DNA of 11,855 nucleotides from JBNJEM01 sp051745935 (lineage in GTDB: Bacteria > Planctomycetota > Planctomycetia > Pirellulales > Pirellulaceae): positions 1-11,855 of the forward strand of contig JBNJEM010000186.1 of assembly GCA_051745935.1 (NCBI GenBank). The letters run 5' to 3'. Below, one piece after another: positions 1 to 5,786 of the stretch. Numbering within the stretch: the stretch's first letter is position 1; each line of letters begins with the position of its first letter. The notes beneath the pieces were generated by a model, which ran no database searches, was not told the origin of the DNA, and saw only the letters and a program-made list of their open reading frames with translations. Position numbers and translations under genes: made by a program.

Positions 1-115
1 TCTCGTGCAGCGCGGGTAACCGCCGTGATGGAGCCCACGACCTGAGTCTCCGCCGGCCCGAGAGCTCCGAACATCACTCGAACCCCTTGAATCAGACAGT
101 TATTTCTTTACAGAT

Positions 116-227
116 CCCAAGACGGCAGGGCCGCCAACCAAATAGGGAGACCGCATGGGGATGGACCGCTCCCGTTGGTCGCTCACGTCAAGGATGCGCG
201 CACCGTGCGCGCATGTTACGCCCTAAG
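116..227 (+). repeat. Dispersed repeat A, copy 1
   Basis: This 112-bp block recurs near the other end of the window at 11656-11756. The first 78 positions align without gaps, with 64 identical by hand count, and the last 16 bases (from CATGTTACG to CCTAAG) are identical. Each copy runs from CCYAAG to CCTAAG. This copy carries 11 extra bases that extend a short palindrome into a perfect 9-bp hairpin at 194-214. The repeat ends 22 bp before the DCC gene start, so it may form part of that gene's leader. No coding potential is convincing; it is probably a dispersed intergenic element or a structured RNA. Confidence 0.75.
194..214. other. Perfect 9-bp hairpin inside repeat A copy 1
   Basis: ATGCGCGCA at 194-202 pairs perfectly with TGCGCGCAT at 206-214 across the loop CCG. 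The second repeat copy has only ATGC-TC-GCAT at this position, so the stem is kept in both copies but is longer here. No T-run follows, so a classic terminator is unlikely. Confidence 0.6.
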
Positions 228-249
228 ACTTTAAGACGGCACCGCGTTC

Positions 250-651
250 ATGACTTCGGGACTGAAATTGATTTACGACGGCGACTGCCCGATCTGCCGG
301 CGGGAGGTGAATTGGCTTAAACGTCGAGACCGCCGTGGCAAATTGGAACTGGAAGATTTAGCGGCTCAAGGATTCGATCCGAAACGCTACGGTTTAACCC
401 GCGAGGACGTGAGCAGCGCTCTGCACGGGGTGAAACCTGACGGGACAATCGTGCGAGGCATGGATGCCGTGCGTGAAGCGTATCGGACGGTCGGTTTGGG
501 ATGGATCGTCGCGCCAACTGGCTGGGCGGGGGCGCGGCGCGTGAGCGACTGGCTCTACGCGTGGTTTGCCCGGAACCGGCGGTCGATCGGCCGTCTCTTC
601 CGGAAAGGATGCGCTGCTGGGACCTGTGGCCACATGAAGAATGAAAAATGA
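250..651 (+). CDS. DCC-family (DUF393) thiol-disulfide oxidoreductase-like protein
   Basis: A 133-residue protein of the DUF393/DCC family, named after its N-terminal motif. The family is thought to be thioredoxin-like, but substrates are generally unknown. The motif YDGDCPICRREVNWL (about residues 9-23) is textbook: the D-x-x-C-P-x-C redox pair lies in CPIC after a beta strand. The tail has a second cysteine pair (GCAAGTCGH), which I recall as common in family members of similar length (about 130-140 aa). The ATG at 250 directly precedes the conserved strand, leaving no room for a later start, although no strong ribosome-binding site is visible. The next gene is on the same strand 57 bp downstream, so the two may be cotranscribed. 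No signal peptide is seen, so a cytoplasmic location is likely. Confidence 0.9.
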   Translation: MTSGLKLIYDGDCPICRREVNWLKRRDRRGKLELEDLAAQGFDPKRYGLTREDVSSALHGVKPDGTIVRGMDAVREAYRTVGLGWIVAPTGWAGARRVSDWLYAWFARNRRSIGRLFRKGCAAGTCGHMKNEK

Positions 652-696
652 ATCACGTGACTCGTTTTAAACAAATAAAACCTTTTTGACTTGATT

Positions 697-702
697 AGGA
701 GG
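697..702 (+). promoter_or_regulatory. Strong ribosome-binding site AGGAGG
   Basis: A perfect AGGAGG six bases before the ATG at 709 fixes the start of the flavoprotein. The in-frame TTG at 691 lies upstream of this site and is therefore rejected. Confidence 0.85.
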
Positions 703-708
703 TCACTC

Positions 709-1101
709 ATGGCACTGCGGGAATACTTTGAACAGGTTAAGGGCCTGGGCGTGTTGGCAACAGCCGACGTCAACGGTAAAGTCGACGTTGCCGTCTATGC
801 GCGGCCGCACTTTTTGGGCGATGGTGAGGAAGAAGTGTCGTTCATCATGAACGACCGTCTCAGCCATGACAACGTGGTTTCCAATCCTCACGCCGCCTAC
901 CTGTTCGTTGAAAACACGGAAGGATACGTGGGGAAACGACTTTTCCTGACCAAGCTGCGCGAGGAGACGGATGAAGAGAAAATTGAATCCGTGCGCCGCC
1001 GTCAGTTACCGGCTGAATGTGAGGAAGGAAAGACGAAGAAACGGTTTTTGGTTCACTTTCGAGTCGACGGCGTGCGACCGCTTATTGGGTCGGGCCAGTA
1101 G
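709..1101 (+). CDS. Pyridoxamine 5'-phosphate oxidase-family FMN-binding protein
   Basis: A 130-residue protein of the pyridoxamine 5'-phosphate oxidase-like split-barrel fold. The family binds FMN or related flavin cofactors, usually as a dimer, and includes many general-stress proteins of unknown substrate. The early strand (GVLATADVNGKVDVAVYARP, about residues 13-32) and the block NDRLSHDNVVSNPHAAYLFV (about 50-69) match the family's core, where N-x-L-x-H and NP-x-AAYLF are typical. The start is set by AGGAGG at 697-702. The protein is short and lacks the extra C-terminal region of true PdxH, so pyridoxal phosphate synthesis is unlikely. It follows the DCC gene by 57 bp of AT-rich DNA containing the 8-bp palindrome TCACGTGA (653-660), so it may have its own promoter. 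Specific function unknown. Confidence 0.9.
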   Translation: MALREYFEQVKGLGVLATADVNGKVDVAVYARPHFLGDGEEEVSFIMNDRLSHDNVVSNPHAAYLFVENTEGYVGKRLFLTKLREETDEEKIESVRRRQLPAECEEGKTKKRFLVHFRVDGVRPLIGSGQ

Positions 1102-1163
1102 CCGGTTCAAGTGCACCGAAAGTCACGGTGACGTGACATAATGGCCTGGAGGTTGTTCAATGG

Positions 1164-1199
1164 GTAGCCGTTCACGGGTGCCGTTGCGCGGTCTGGACA
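1164..1199 (+). mobile_element. End fragment of the IS66-type miniature element
   Basis: The 15-bp terminus GTAGCCGTTCACGGG (1164-1178) differs by one base from the terminus of the complete element at 5491, and similarity continues for about 20 bp to roughly 1199. The rest of the element is absent; the sequence then becomes methyltransferase coding sequence on the other strand. It is thus a one-ended remnant located exactly where that gene breaks off. No second terminus or target duplication can be found. Confidence 0.7.
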
Positions 1200-1417
1200 T
1201 GAAAGAGCCCGCAATCAATGACACGGTCGAAGCGGCGGTCCAAATCCTTCAGGCTCAATGCCTCCATCTGTTCGAATGCGACGTCGACTCCGAGGACTTC
1301 CGCCTTGCGGTTAGCCTCCTGGATCGGAGGGGCCACGAAATCGATACCCAGCACGGTCTGTCCCCGCCGTGCGAAAAAGGTCGCGTTGTCGCCCGTGCCG
1401 CAACCTGCATCCAAAAG
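1172..1417 (-). pseudogene. Class I SAM-dependent methyltransferase, truncated at both ends
   Basis: The minus strand encodes only the cofactor-binding core of a Rossmann-fold methyltransferase. Visible are motif I (LLDAGCGTGDNATFFARRG), the acidic residue ending strand 2 (VLGIDF) and the motif leading to strand 4 (FDRVIDCGLFHV). Family members run to roughly 200 residues or more; about 72 authentic residues remain. Upstream, around 1408-1425, the frame meets the end of a DUF4173-type membrane protein fragment in a different frame. Downstream, after FHV (about 1199), it reads into the end of a miniature transposable element. Both termini are therefore lost and no activity is expected. The extent of authentic coding is about 1197-1417; the reading frame itself runs on to 1172. 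Confidence 0.8.
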
Positions 1418-1979
1418 AGTCCAATAAATTCGGATTGGCCAGAATGAAGAGGAGACCGAAAGCGAGGAACGTGATCAATGGCAACCCAATGTTGAGCCAG
1501 CGGATTCGCAGTCCTATTAGTTTCTGTCTCGACAGGGCTCGGCAGTACGTTGCCATGCCCAGCAACGCGCCCGGGATCAGCCGCGCTGGACAAAACAGGA
1601 TTTCGAACATGTCGGGTATTGTGCCGCTAACAGCCAGCGAAAACGCAAGCAGCAGCGCGGCCCCCAACAGAATGTGCAGCCCCCACCCACACCACACCAT
1701 TTTCGCGACCAGCCCTAATATCAACCCGCCCACGATCAGCTGCCCCGCGACGTGCCGCGTCCTTTTTCCGTCAGGTAGGGGTGGCGCCCCCCAGTGAAGA
1801 AGCAGGGGCGTGGCAAGCAACAAGGCCGCGTAACCCGTATACCCATACCCCCGATAAATCGTCACGTCAGCCAATATTACCGCGACCAACACGGCCAGCA
1901 ATTCACGCCCACGTACCGGCCGAGGATCCGGGTTCGCGTTCGGAACCACCTCCGCGTCAATCACCTGCTCTCGCTCCAC
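1311..1979 (-). pseudogene. N-terminal fragment of a DUF4173/DUF4153-type membrane protein
   Basis: A minus-strand frame starting at GTG 1979 encodes about 187 residues of a polytopic membrane protein, followed by about 35 residues that are an out-of-frame read of the adjoining methyltransferase remnant. Hydrophobic segments lie at about residues 27-43, 47-62, 79-99, 101-117 and 160-181. The pattern ADVTIYRGYGYTGYAALLL followed later by FGLLFILANPNLL resembles the start of DUF4173-type proteins, which in my recollection continue for several hundred more residues. The break occurs right after ANPNLL, at about 1408-1425. Family function is unknown to me. I call it a pseudogene because the second half is missing; the family assignment is from memory of the motif and moderately sure. 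Confidence 0.65.
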
Positions 1980-2104
1980 GCTCTAACCTCGCATAATGTG
2001 CGCTGTCGGCCCCCTCTGACACAAGCCGCCAGCGGGATGGGGAACGCTCGATCCCGTTCGTGTCATTCACGGCGCCATGGCCTGCAATCCCGTTGCGCCC
2101 TGGG

Positions 2105-3292
2105 TCATCGGCTATCCGGATCACACCGCCGCGGACCTCCAAACCCCAGCATGGTGGCCCCATAAGCGACCGCGTTGGGTGCGGGACGCGCGAGCTTCCG
2201 GGGGATTTCAACCCGCGTGAAGAAAGTTGCGTTCGGCTGACTCAACCGTTCTATGGCATTATCAATGGTTTCGTTCTTCTTCAAGGAGATGTGAAAGCCG
2301 GGGCCGCCGGAACCACTGGTTTTCCAAATCTTCCGCTGGTTTTCGAAGAGTTCCAATGTATACAGGATTGGAGTGACTTCACGGGTCATCTTTCGAAACG
2401 AACCGAACATCCGATACGTCACTTCCTTCGGCTCCCCCAGTTTGCTGGTGGCTCTAAAAACGAGAGAGCTATTCGAGACAACGGTGAAACCGTTCGCTTC
2501 ACATTTCGTTTTCAAGGCCTGATGCGCCTTTTGCTTTTCCGCTGGCGGCAAGTTGGTCTGCATCCGGATGGTCACTTCGCTGCCCGGCTTAAGGACCAGG
2601 AGCTGATGGGCGGAAAGCTCGTCGGCGGCTGCTCGCGCCGCCCCGTCAGGGAGGCGGACGGGAAACAACCCGCGCGAGCGCCCTGCTTGGTCGGCCGCCA
2701 AATAGAAGAACAAGTCGCCGGAATATCGCGTGAGGATGCCGGTCCGCCCCAATTTGTACTGCCAGAGGACGGTCCGCCGTTGCAGATCAAAAAGATATTC
2801 TCGTCCCAGCAATACCTCGTTTTCCGTCACCCAATCCAGTTCCGATCCGGTTGACACCGGCACCACGATTTCGTCCAACAACTGGCCGGAGAACACGTCC
2901 CAGAGGTGGATCGTCGTCCCCGAGATCCCAGCCAGCTTCGTGCCGCCAGGATTGAATGCGAGGTGCTGTAGATCCGTCCAAGCCGTCTCGATGACCGCCG
3001 CCAACTCGCCATCTTCCGTATCCATTACACCTACCCCCACATCAAAAGAGGCGACCAGAAATCGGCGGCCGGGGGTCAACACCGGTTGCGGTTTTCCAGA
3101 CGTTTGACAGCGGAAAATCGGCTTGAGATCATCGATCCGCCATTTCACCAGTTGCCCCTTTGAACTGGCGGTCATCACGTGAGAGGCATCCGAGAACGCG
3201 GCCCACGCCGCGTCTTTTTGAAACTTGCCCAAGTCCCCATATGGCTCCCAAGAAACCACATGCGCGAGCTGCTGCAAATGGTATCGTGTCAC
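2105..3292 (-). CDS. WD40-repeat protein, probably lacking its 5' part
   Basis: A 395-residue minus-strand frame. The first half contains WD40-type blades: AAFSDASHVMTASSKGQLVKWRI near residue 30, then HLAFNPGGTKLAGISGTTIHLWDVFSGQLL near 109-138, then a degenerate blade ending in YLFDLQRRTVLWQYKL. The second half matches, from memory, the conserved C-terminal region of large planctomycete WD40 proteins, many of which begin with an SHD1 domain. The SHD1 domain and earlier blades are absent here. The only start is a GTG at 3292 with no ribosome-binding site and an in-frame TGA 9 bp before it, and the sequence upstream is repeat-like. I therefore suspect 5' truncation, possibly a pseudogene. The C-terminus (ending ...GFGGPRRCDPDSR) appears complete. 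Role unknown; such proteins are presumed scaffolds. Confidence 0.75.
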   Translation of the reverse strand: MTRYHLQQLAHVVSWEPYGDLGKFQKDAAWAAFSDASHVMTASSKGQLVKWRIDDLKPIFRCQTSGKPQPVLTPGRRFLVASFDVGVGVMDTEDGELAAVIETAWTDLQHLAFNPGGTKLAGISGTTIHLWDVFSGQLLDEIVVPVSTGSELDWVTENEVLLGREYLFDLQRRTVLWQYKLGRTGILTRYSGDLFFYLAADQAGRSRGLFPVRLPDGAARAAADELSAHQLLVLKPGSEVTIRMQTNLPPAEKQKAHQALKTKCEANGFTVVSNSSLVFRATSKLGEPKEVTYRMFGSFRKMTREVTPILYTLELFENQRKIWKTSGSGGPGFHISLKKNETIDNAIERLSQPNATFFTRVEIPRKLARPAPNAVAYGATMLGFGGPRRCDPDSR

Positions 3293-3345
3293 GACGCTCG
3301 CTCAGGAACGTGCCACCCAAGCTGAAGACCCAATCCTGTTTGGTT

Positions 3346-3368
3346 GCGGCCGAGCGGAGCGAGGCCGC
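3346..3368. other. GC-rich hairpin
   Basis: GCGGCC (3346-3351) and GGCCGC (3363-3368) are perfectly complementary around an 11-base loop. It lies just upstream of the WD40 frame's apparent start and within what looks like a dispersed intergenic repeat. No T-run on either side. Confidence 0.45.
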
Positions 3369-3562
3369 GCTGGAATACCGCGTGGCCGCGCACCTGCCAA
3401 TGACGGTGGCGGCAGTGCTTACGAAATGGGCAGGGCGAGGGCGTCACCGAAGCCACGGCAGAATCGCTATCCCCTTGCGCACCAACACCTTGGAGCGGCT
3501 TTGCCTCGGGATCTGATAAACCGTGGCATGAGCTTTGCCTCTCATGGGGACCAAGGTTTGTT

Positions 3563-3659
3563 ACGGGCTGTAAATGTCCTCCGATGGGCGCGTTGGGCGG
3601 GACTTGCGAGATGCGACAGCACGTCATTGGCCGATGCCAAGCGGTTGTTTTACAGCCCA
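3563..3659. repeat. Inverted pair of the ACGGGCTGTAAA motif
   Basis: ACGGGCTGTAAA at 3563-3574 faces TTTACAGCCCA at 3649-3659, giving a 10-bp inverted repeat (GGGCTGTAAA) around about 75 bp. The same motif also occurs at 4845-4856 and 9400-9410, always outside genes, so it is a recurring intergenic sequence. Confidence 0.55.
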
Positions 3660-3824
3660 TCCCAAAACCGAGCTCTCGCTTCCACATCCCCTTGGATGAC
3701 GGGACATCGGCAAGGTTTCGTGATGGGGTCTTATTTCAAGCGGCCAGTGCGTCACGCCAAGAATCGGATTCGATGGGGCGTGCGTCCCGTGGGTAGCGGC
3801 GGGACGAGGCCTGAACCACGTTGC

Positions 3825-3830
3825 AGGGAG
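3825..3830 (+). promoter_or_regulatory. Ribosome-binding site of asnB
   Basis: AGGGAG lies five bases before the ATG at 3836. It selects that ATG over the in-frame TTG at 3821 and places the catalytic cysteine at residue 2, as the family requires. Confidence 0.7.
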
Positions 3831-3835
3831 AATGT

Positions 3836-4741
3836 ATGTGTGGCATAGCTGGCTGCATAGGAAACAAAGACCGAGCGACGATTGAACACATGTTGGACCG
3901 GTTGCCGCACAGAGGCCCCGATGATGTCGGGCTGCACGAGACCTCGGACGCCGTTTTCGGGCACACCCGGCTTTCAATCGTGGATGTGAAGAAGGGACGG
4001 CAACCCATTTTGGCTGACGCCGGAGCAGCTGGAATCGTCTGCAATGGCGAGATCTACAACTATCGCCCACTGCGCCGTCAGCTTGGAGACCGGTACGATT
4101 TCACCACGGACTCCGACACGGAGGTGGCGCTGCACGCATACAGGGCGGAAGGCCCCCGGTTCGTCCAGAATCTCGACGGCATGTTTGCCTTGGCGGCGTT
4201 TGACCACGGGAACTACGTCAATGACGAGATCCAGCGCTGTTTGAAAAGCCTCCACAACATCAACCTCCAGCGGGCGGACCGCATGGGGATGATGTTCAGC
4301 CTGGAGCTGCGAGTTCCCTTTCTGGACACGAGCCTCATAGAGCTCTGTTCGCGAATCGATCCGGACATGAAGATCCGTCACGACCCAGCGGGCGCGGATA
4401 TTGAAAAGTGGATCCTGCGAAAGGCTTTCTCGGGAACTGGCTACCTGCCCGACGATATCATCTGGCGGTACAAGGTGCAATACACGCAAGGGGCGGGGTG
4501 TGAAAGCATCGGTGAAGTGATCGCGGAGGAGGAATTGAGCGACACGGATTATGCTCGCCTGGTCGCTGAATACCCGGACGCCGAACTCAACAGCAAGGAG
4601 GCGGCTTACTACTTCTCCCTATTCAACGAACATTTCCCGCACAAGTCGTCAAGACATACCGTGGGCATCTGGAGCGGATTCGCGTTCCCGGAGGAACGGC
4701 GGCCGGTGAGCGGCACGCTCGACGGGCCGACAAAGCATTGA
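3836..4741 (+). pseudogene. asnB: Asparagine synthetase (glutamine-hydrolysing) with large in-frame internal deletion
   Basis: A 301-residue protein that starts and ends like AsnB (normally about 550-600 residues) but lacks the middle. Residues 1 to about 123 are the N-terminal glutamine amidotransferase domain: nucleophile Cys2 after Met1, R45 in HTRLSIVD, N70-G71-E72 in CNGEIYNY and D94 in SDTE. From about residue 127 (YVNDEIQRCLKSLH) the sequence is the C-terminal part of the synthetase domain: NLQRADRM, LELRVPFLD, then the LPDDIIWRYK block. The ATP-pyrophosphatase loop (SGGxDS) and the SGEGxDE motif, which lie in the missing 200-250 residues, are absent. It therefore cannot make asparagine; at most it could hydrolyse glutamine. 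The frame is intact across the junction near 4205-4218 and both ends are well conserved, so the deletion looks recent. Confidence 0.85.
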
Positions 4742-4750
4742 GCGATCCGA

Positions 4751-4784
4751 AAAAGCAAAAGACCCCCAAAAGCAAAAGACCCGC
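4751..4784 (+). repeat. Two-unit 17-bp tandem repeat
   Basis: AAAAGCAAAAGACCCCC is followed directly by AAAAGCAAAAGACCCGC, 16 of 17 identical, starting 10 bp after the asnB stop codon. Confidence 0.8.
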
Positions 4785-4840
4785 TGACAAAACCAGGCAC
4801 ATTTCCGGTAATCCAAGGCGTTTTGGAAACGAGAGTCGCG

Positions 4841-4857
4841 TTTTACGGGCTGTAAAA
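4841..4857. repeat. GGGCTGTAAA motif as a perfect small hairpin
   Basis: TTTTAC-GGGCT-GTAAAA is a perfect 6-bp stem with a 5-base loop. It is the most symmetrical of the four copies of this motif in the window. Confidence 0.55.
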
Positions 4858-4888
4858 AGGGACCCGCGGTTTCACCTCGGCTCAGCTG

Positions 4889-4976
4889 TGGGGTGAGGAA
4901 AAACTCCAAGTCCTTGTAGACCATTTCGTCGCGTCTTGCACCTTTGCGCGTGTCGAATCAAGGACCGGAGAGGCCG
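4889..4976 (+). repeat. Dispersed repeat C, copy 1
   Basis: This 88-bp block recurs at 11448-11539. The first 24 bases (TGGGGTGAGGAAAAAC, one variable base, then CCAAGTC) match at 23 positions; the rest matches more weakly with small gaps (TTTCGTCGCG, GTGTCGAATCA, AGAGGCCG against their counterparts). No coding potential is evident. Confidence 0.65.
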
Positions 4977-5036
4977 CGGGGAACACCGCAGCCGGGGCTC
5001 ACGCGGGAAAGAAAACCCGCACAGCTGTCTTTCTTT

Positions 5037-5085
5037 ATCCGTGGGTCCGTTTTGCCATCCGTGGGCCCATTATGGCATCCGGGCC
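5037..5085 (+). repeat. Short 20-bp-period tandem repeat (about 2.5 units)
   Basis: ATCCGTGGGTCCGTTTTGCC, then ATCCGTGGGCCCATTATGGC, then the partial unit ATCCGGGCC. The first ten bases of each full unit are nearly identical; the second halves have diverged. Confidence 0.55.
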
Positions 5086-5431
5086 ACCGCTGATGATCGT
5101 CACGGCGCCGGTGGGGAGATGTTCAGCTTTTGGATCGAGGACGCGCAACACATGCTGAAAACCTAGTTCCTCCCATTTGCCCGATTTCCGGGGTTTTCAT
5201 CAACCCAGCTCAGGTGTGCGGCAATCAAAAAGCCCGCTCCGCTCAAACCGGGGTCTTGCGCCCCGCATCCTTGTCCCTGATGAATGGAAAGGACCGGGGC
5301 GTGTGAGCGACAGCCGAGAATGGGAACGCGCGTCTCCTCCGGTTATCACGAGGCGTCAAGGGCTGTCTTTTGGGCGAATTCCGCCCCGGGGGCGTCTGTC
5401 AATCGCCCAGTGGCGTTTGCTATTTGTGGTT

Positions 5432-5460
5432 TTGACAGCAGTTGGTACGATTCTTGAAAT
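5432..5460 (+). promoter_or_regulatory. Sigma70-type promoter, probably for the glycosyltransferase
   Basis: A consensus -35 TTGACA (5432-5437) is separated by exactly 17 bp from TGAAAT (5455-5460; 4 of 6 to TATAAT). The glycosyltransferase ATG is 326 bp further on, but 261 bp of that is the inserted miniature element plus one copy of its target duplication. Without the insertion the gap would be about 65 bp, a normal leader length, which supports this being the gene's original promoter. Confidence 0.5.
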
Positions 5461-5490
5461 AGTCCATTCACACAATCACAATCGTTTGTT

Positions 5491-5743
5491 GTAACCGTTC
5501 ACGGGGCCCGTTACACGGCCTGGACACGCAAGGCCCGCACGGATGCCACGGGCTTGTTCCGTGGTGGTTCACGCTCGCCGCTACAAACCGGCCAGACACA
5601 CCACTCCTGGCCGTCGGTAGCGTGGAACGTAACGGACCGCGGGACAAGCCCGTGGCATTTGCACCTCGAAAAGCCTTTCCTCAATATGTGCAACGGACGT
5701 GCGAACGTCCGCGGATATCAGTCCTTTGCCCATGAACGGTTAC
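5491..5743 (+). mobile_element. Complete 253-bp IS66-type miniature inverted-repeat element (MITE)
   Basis: Terminal inverted repeats are GTAACCGTTCACGGG (5491-5505) and CCCATGAACGGTTAC (5729-5743), matching at 14 of 15 positions when inverted. Directly outside both is the perfect 8-bp duplication CGTTTGTT (5483-5490 and 5744-5751). Ends beginning GTAA with 8-bp target duplications are the known hallmark of IS66-family elements. No transposase is encoded, so it is non-autonomous. Inside is a second inverted pair, TGCCACGGGCTTGTTCC (5544-5560) and GGGACAAGCCCGTGGCA (5641-5657), 16 of 17 complementary, so a transcript would fold into a long hairpin. Related copies lie at 6613-6809 (inverted) and 1164-1199 (fragment). 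The family link is inference from ends and duplication length only. Confidence 0.85.
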
Positions 5744-5773
5744 CGTTTGTTTTGCATCTGCCGTTGCCTTAGT

Positions 5774-5780
5774 GGAGAGA
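5774..5780 (+). promoter_or_regulatory. Ribosome-binding site of the glycosyltransferase
   Basis: GGAGAGA ends six bases before the ATG at 5787 and supports it over the in-frame GTG at 5772, which overlaps the site itself. Confidence 0.65.
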
Positions 5781-5786
5781 ATCCCC

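Larger units (their letters stand above)
3293..3835. other. Non-coding, repeat-like interval between WD40 gene and asnB
   Basis: No convincing gene in 543 bp. It holds a GC-rich hairpin at 3346-3368 (GCGGCC pairing with GGCCGC), a 10-bp direct repeat GCTTTGCCTC at 3498-3507 and 3532-3541, and an inverted pair of the GGGCTGTAAA motif at 3565-3574 and 3649-3658. Several overlapping frames on both strands are open but have no recognisable protein content. Confidence 0.55.
4742..5490. other. Non-coding interval rich in small repeats
   Basis: About 750 bp without a recognisable gene. It contains a two-unit 17-bp repeat, a GGGCTGTAAA hairpin, repeat C copy 1, a 20-bp-period repeat and a promoter near its right end. 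A plus-strand frame ending at 5166 (reading GEMFSFWIEDAQHMLKT before its stop) has a protein-like tail and might be the last trace of a lost gene; I do not recognise it. Confidence 0.5.

Noticed and set aside
1..74. Possible start of a minus-strand gene running off the left edge (ATG at 74)
   Set aside because: Only 24 codons are visible, with a weak purine-rich site upstream. An open stretch of that length is expected by chance in GC-rich DNA.
1102..1125. GGTTCAAGTGC resembling a tRNA T-arm after the flavoprotein gene
   Set aside because: No acceptor, D or anticodon stems can be found; the upstream bases are coding sequence.
1123..1133. GTCACGGTGAC palindrome as an operator
   Set aside because: It is an 11-bp palindrome with no adjacent promoter or gene start; too short to claim without other copies.
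2060..2854. Long plus-strand reading frame (264 codons) opposite the WD40 gene
   Set aside because: It is antisense to a frame with clear WD40 blades, contains no recognisable motifs, and is a shadow of GC-rich coding sequence.
5177..5494. 105-codon plus-strand frame before the MITE
   Set aside because: No recognisable domain and no ribosome-binding site, and it overlaps the promoter and the MITE's left end.
5554..5772. Similar reading frames in both MITE copies (GGSRSP...SWPSVAW...HLHLEKP), suggesting a conserved small protein
   Set aside because: The resemblance follows from roughly 80 percent DNA identity. The stretches lack a shared start, continue into different flanks, and resemble no known transposase.
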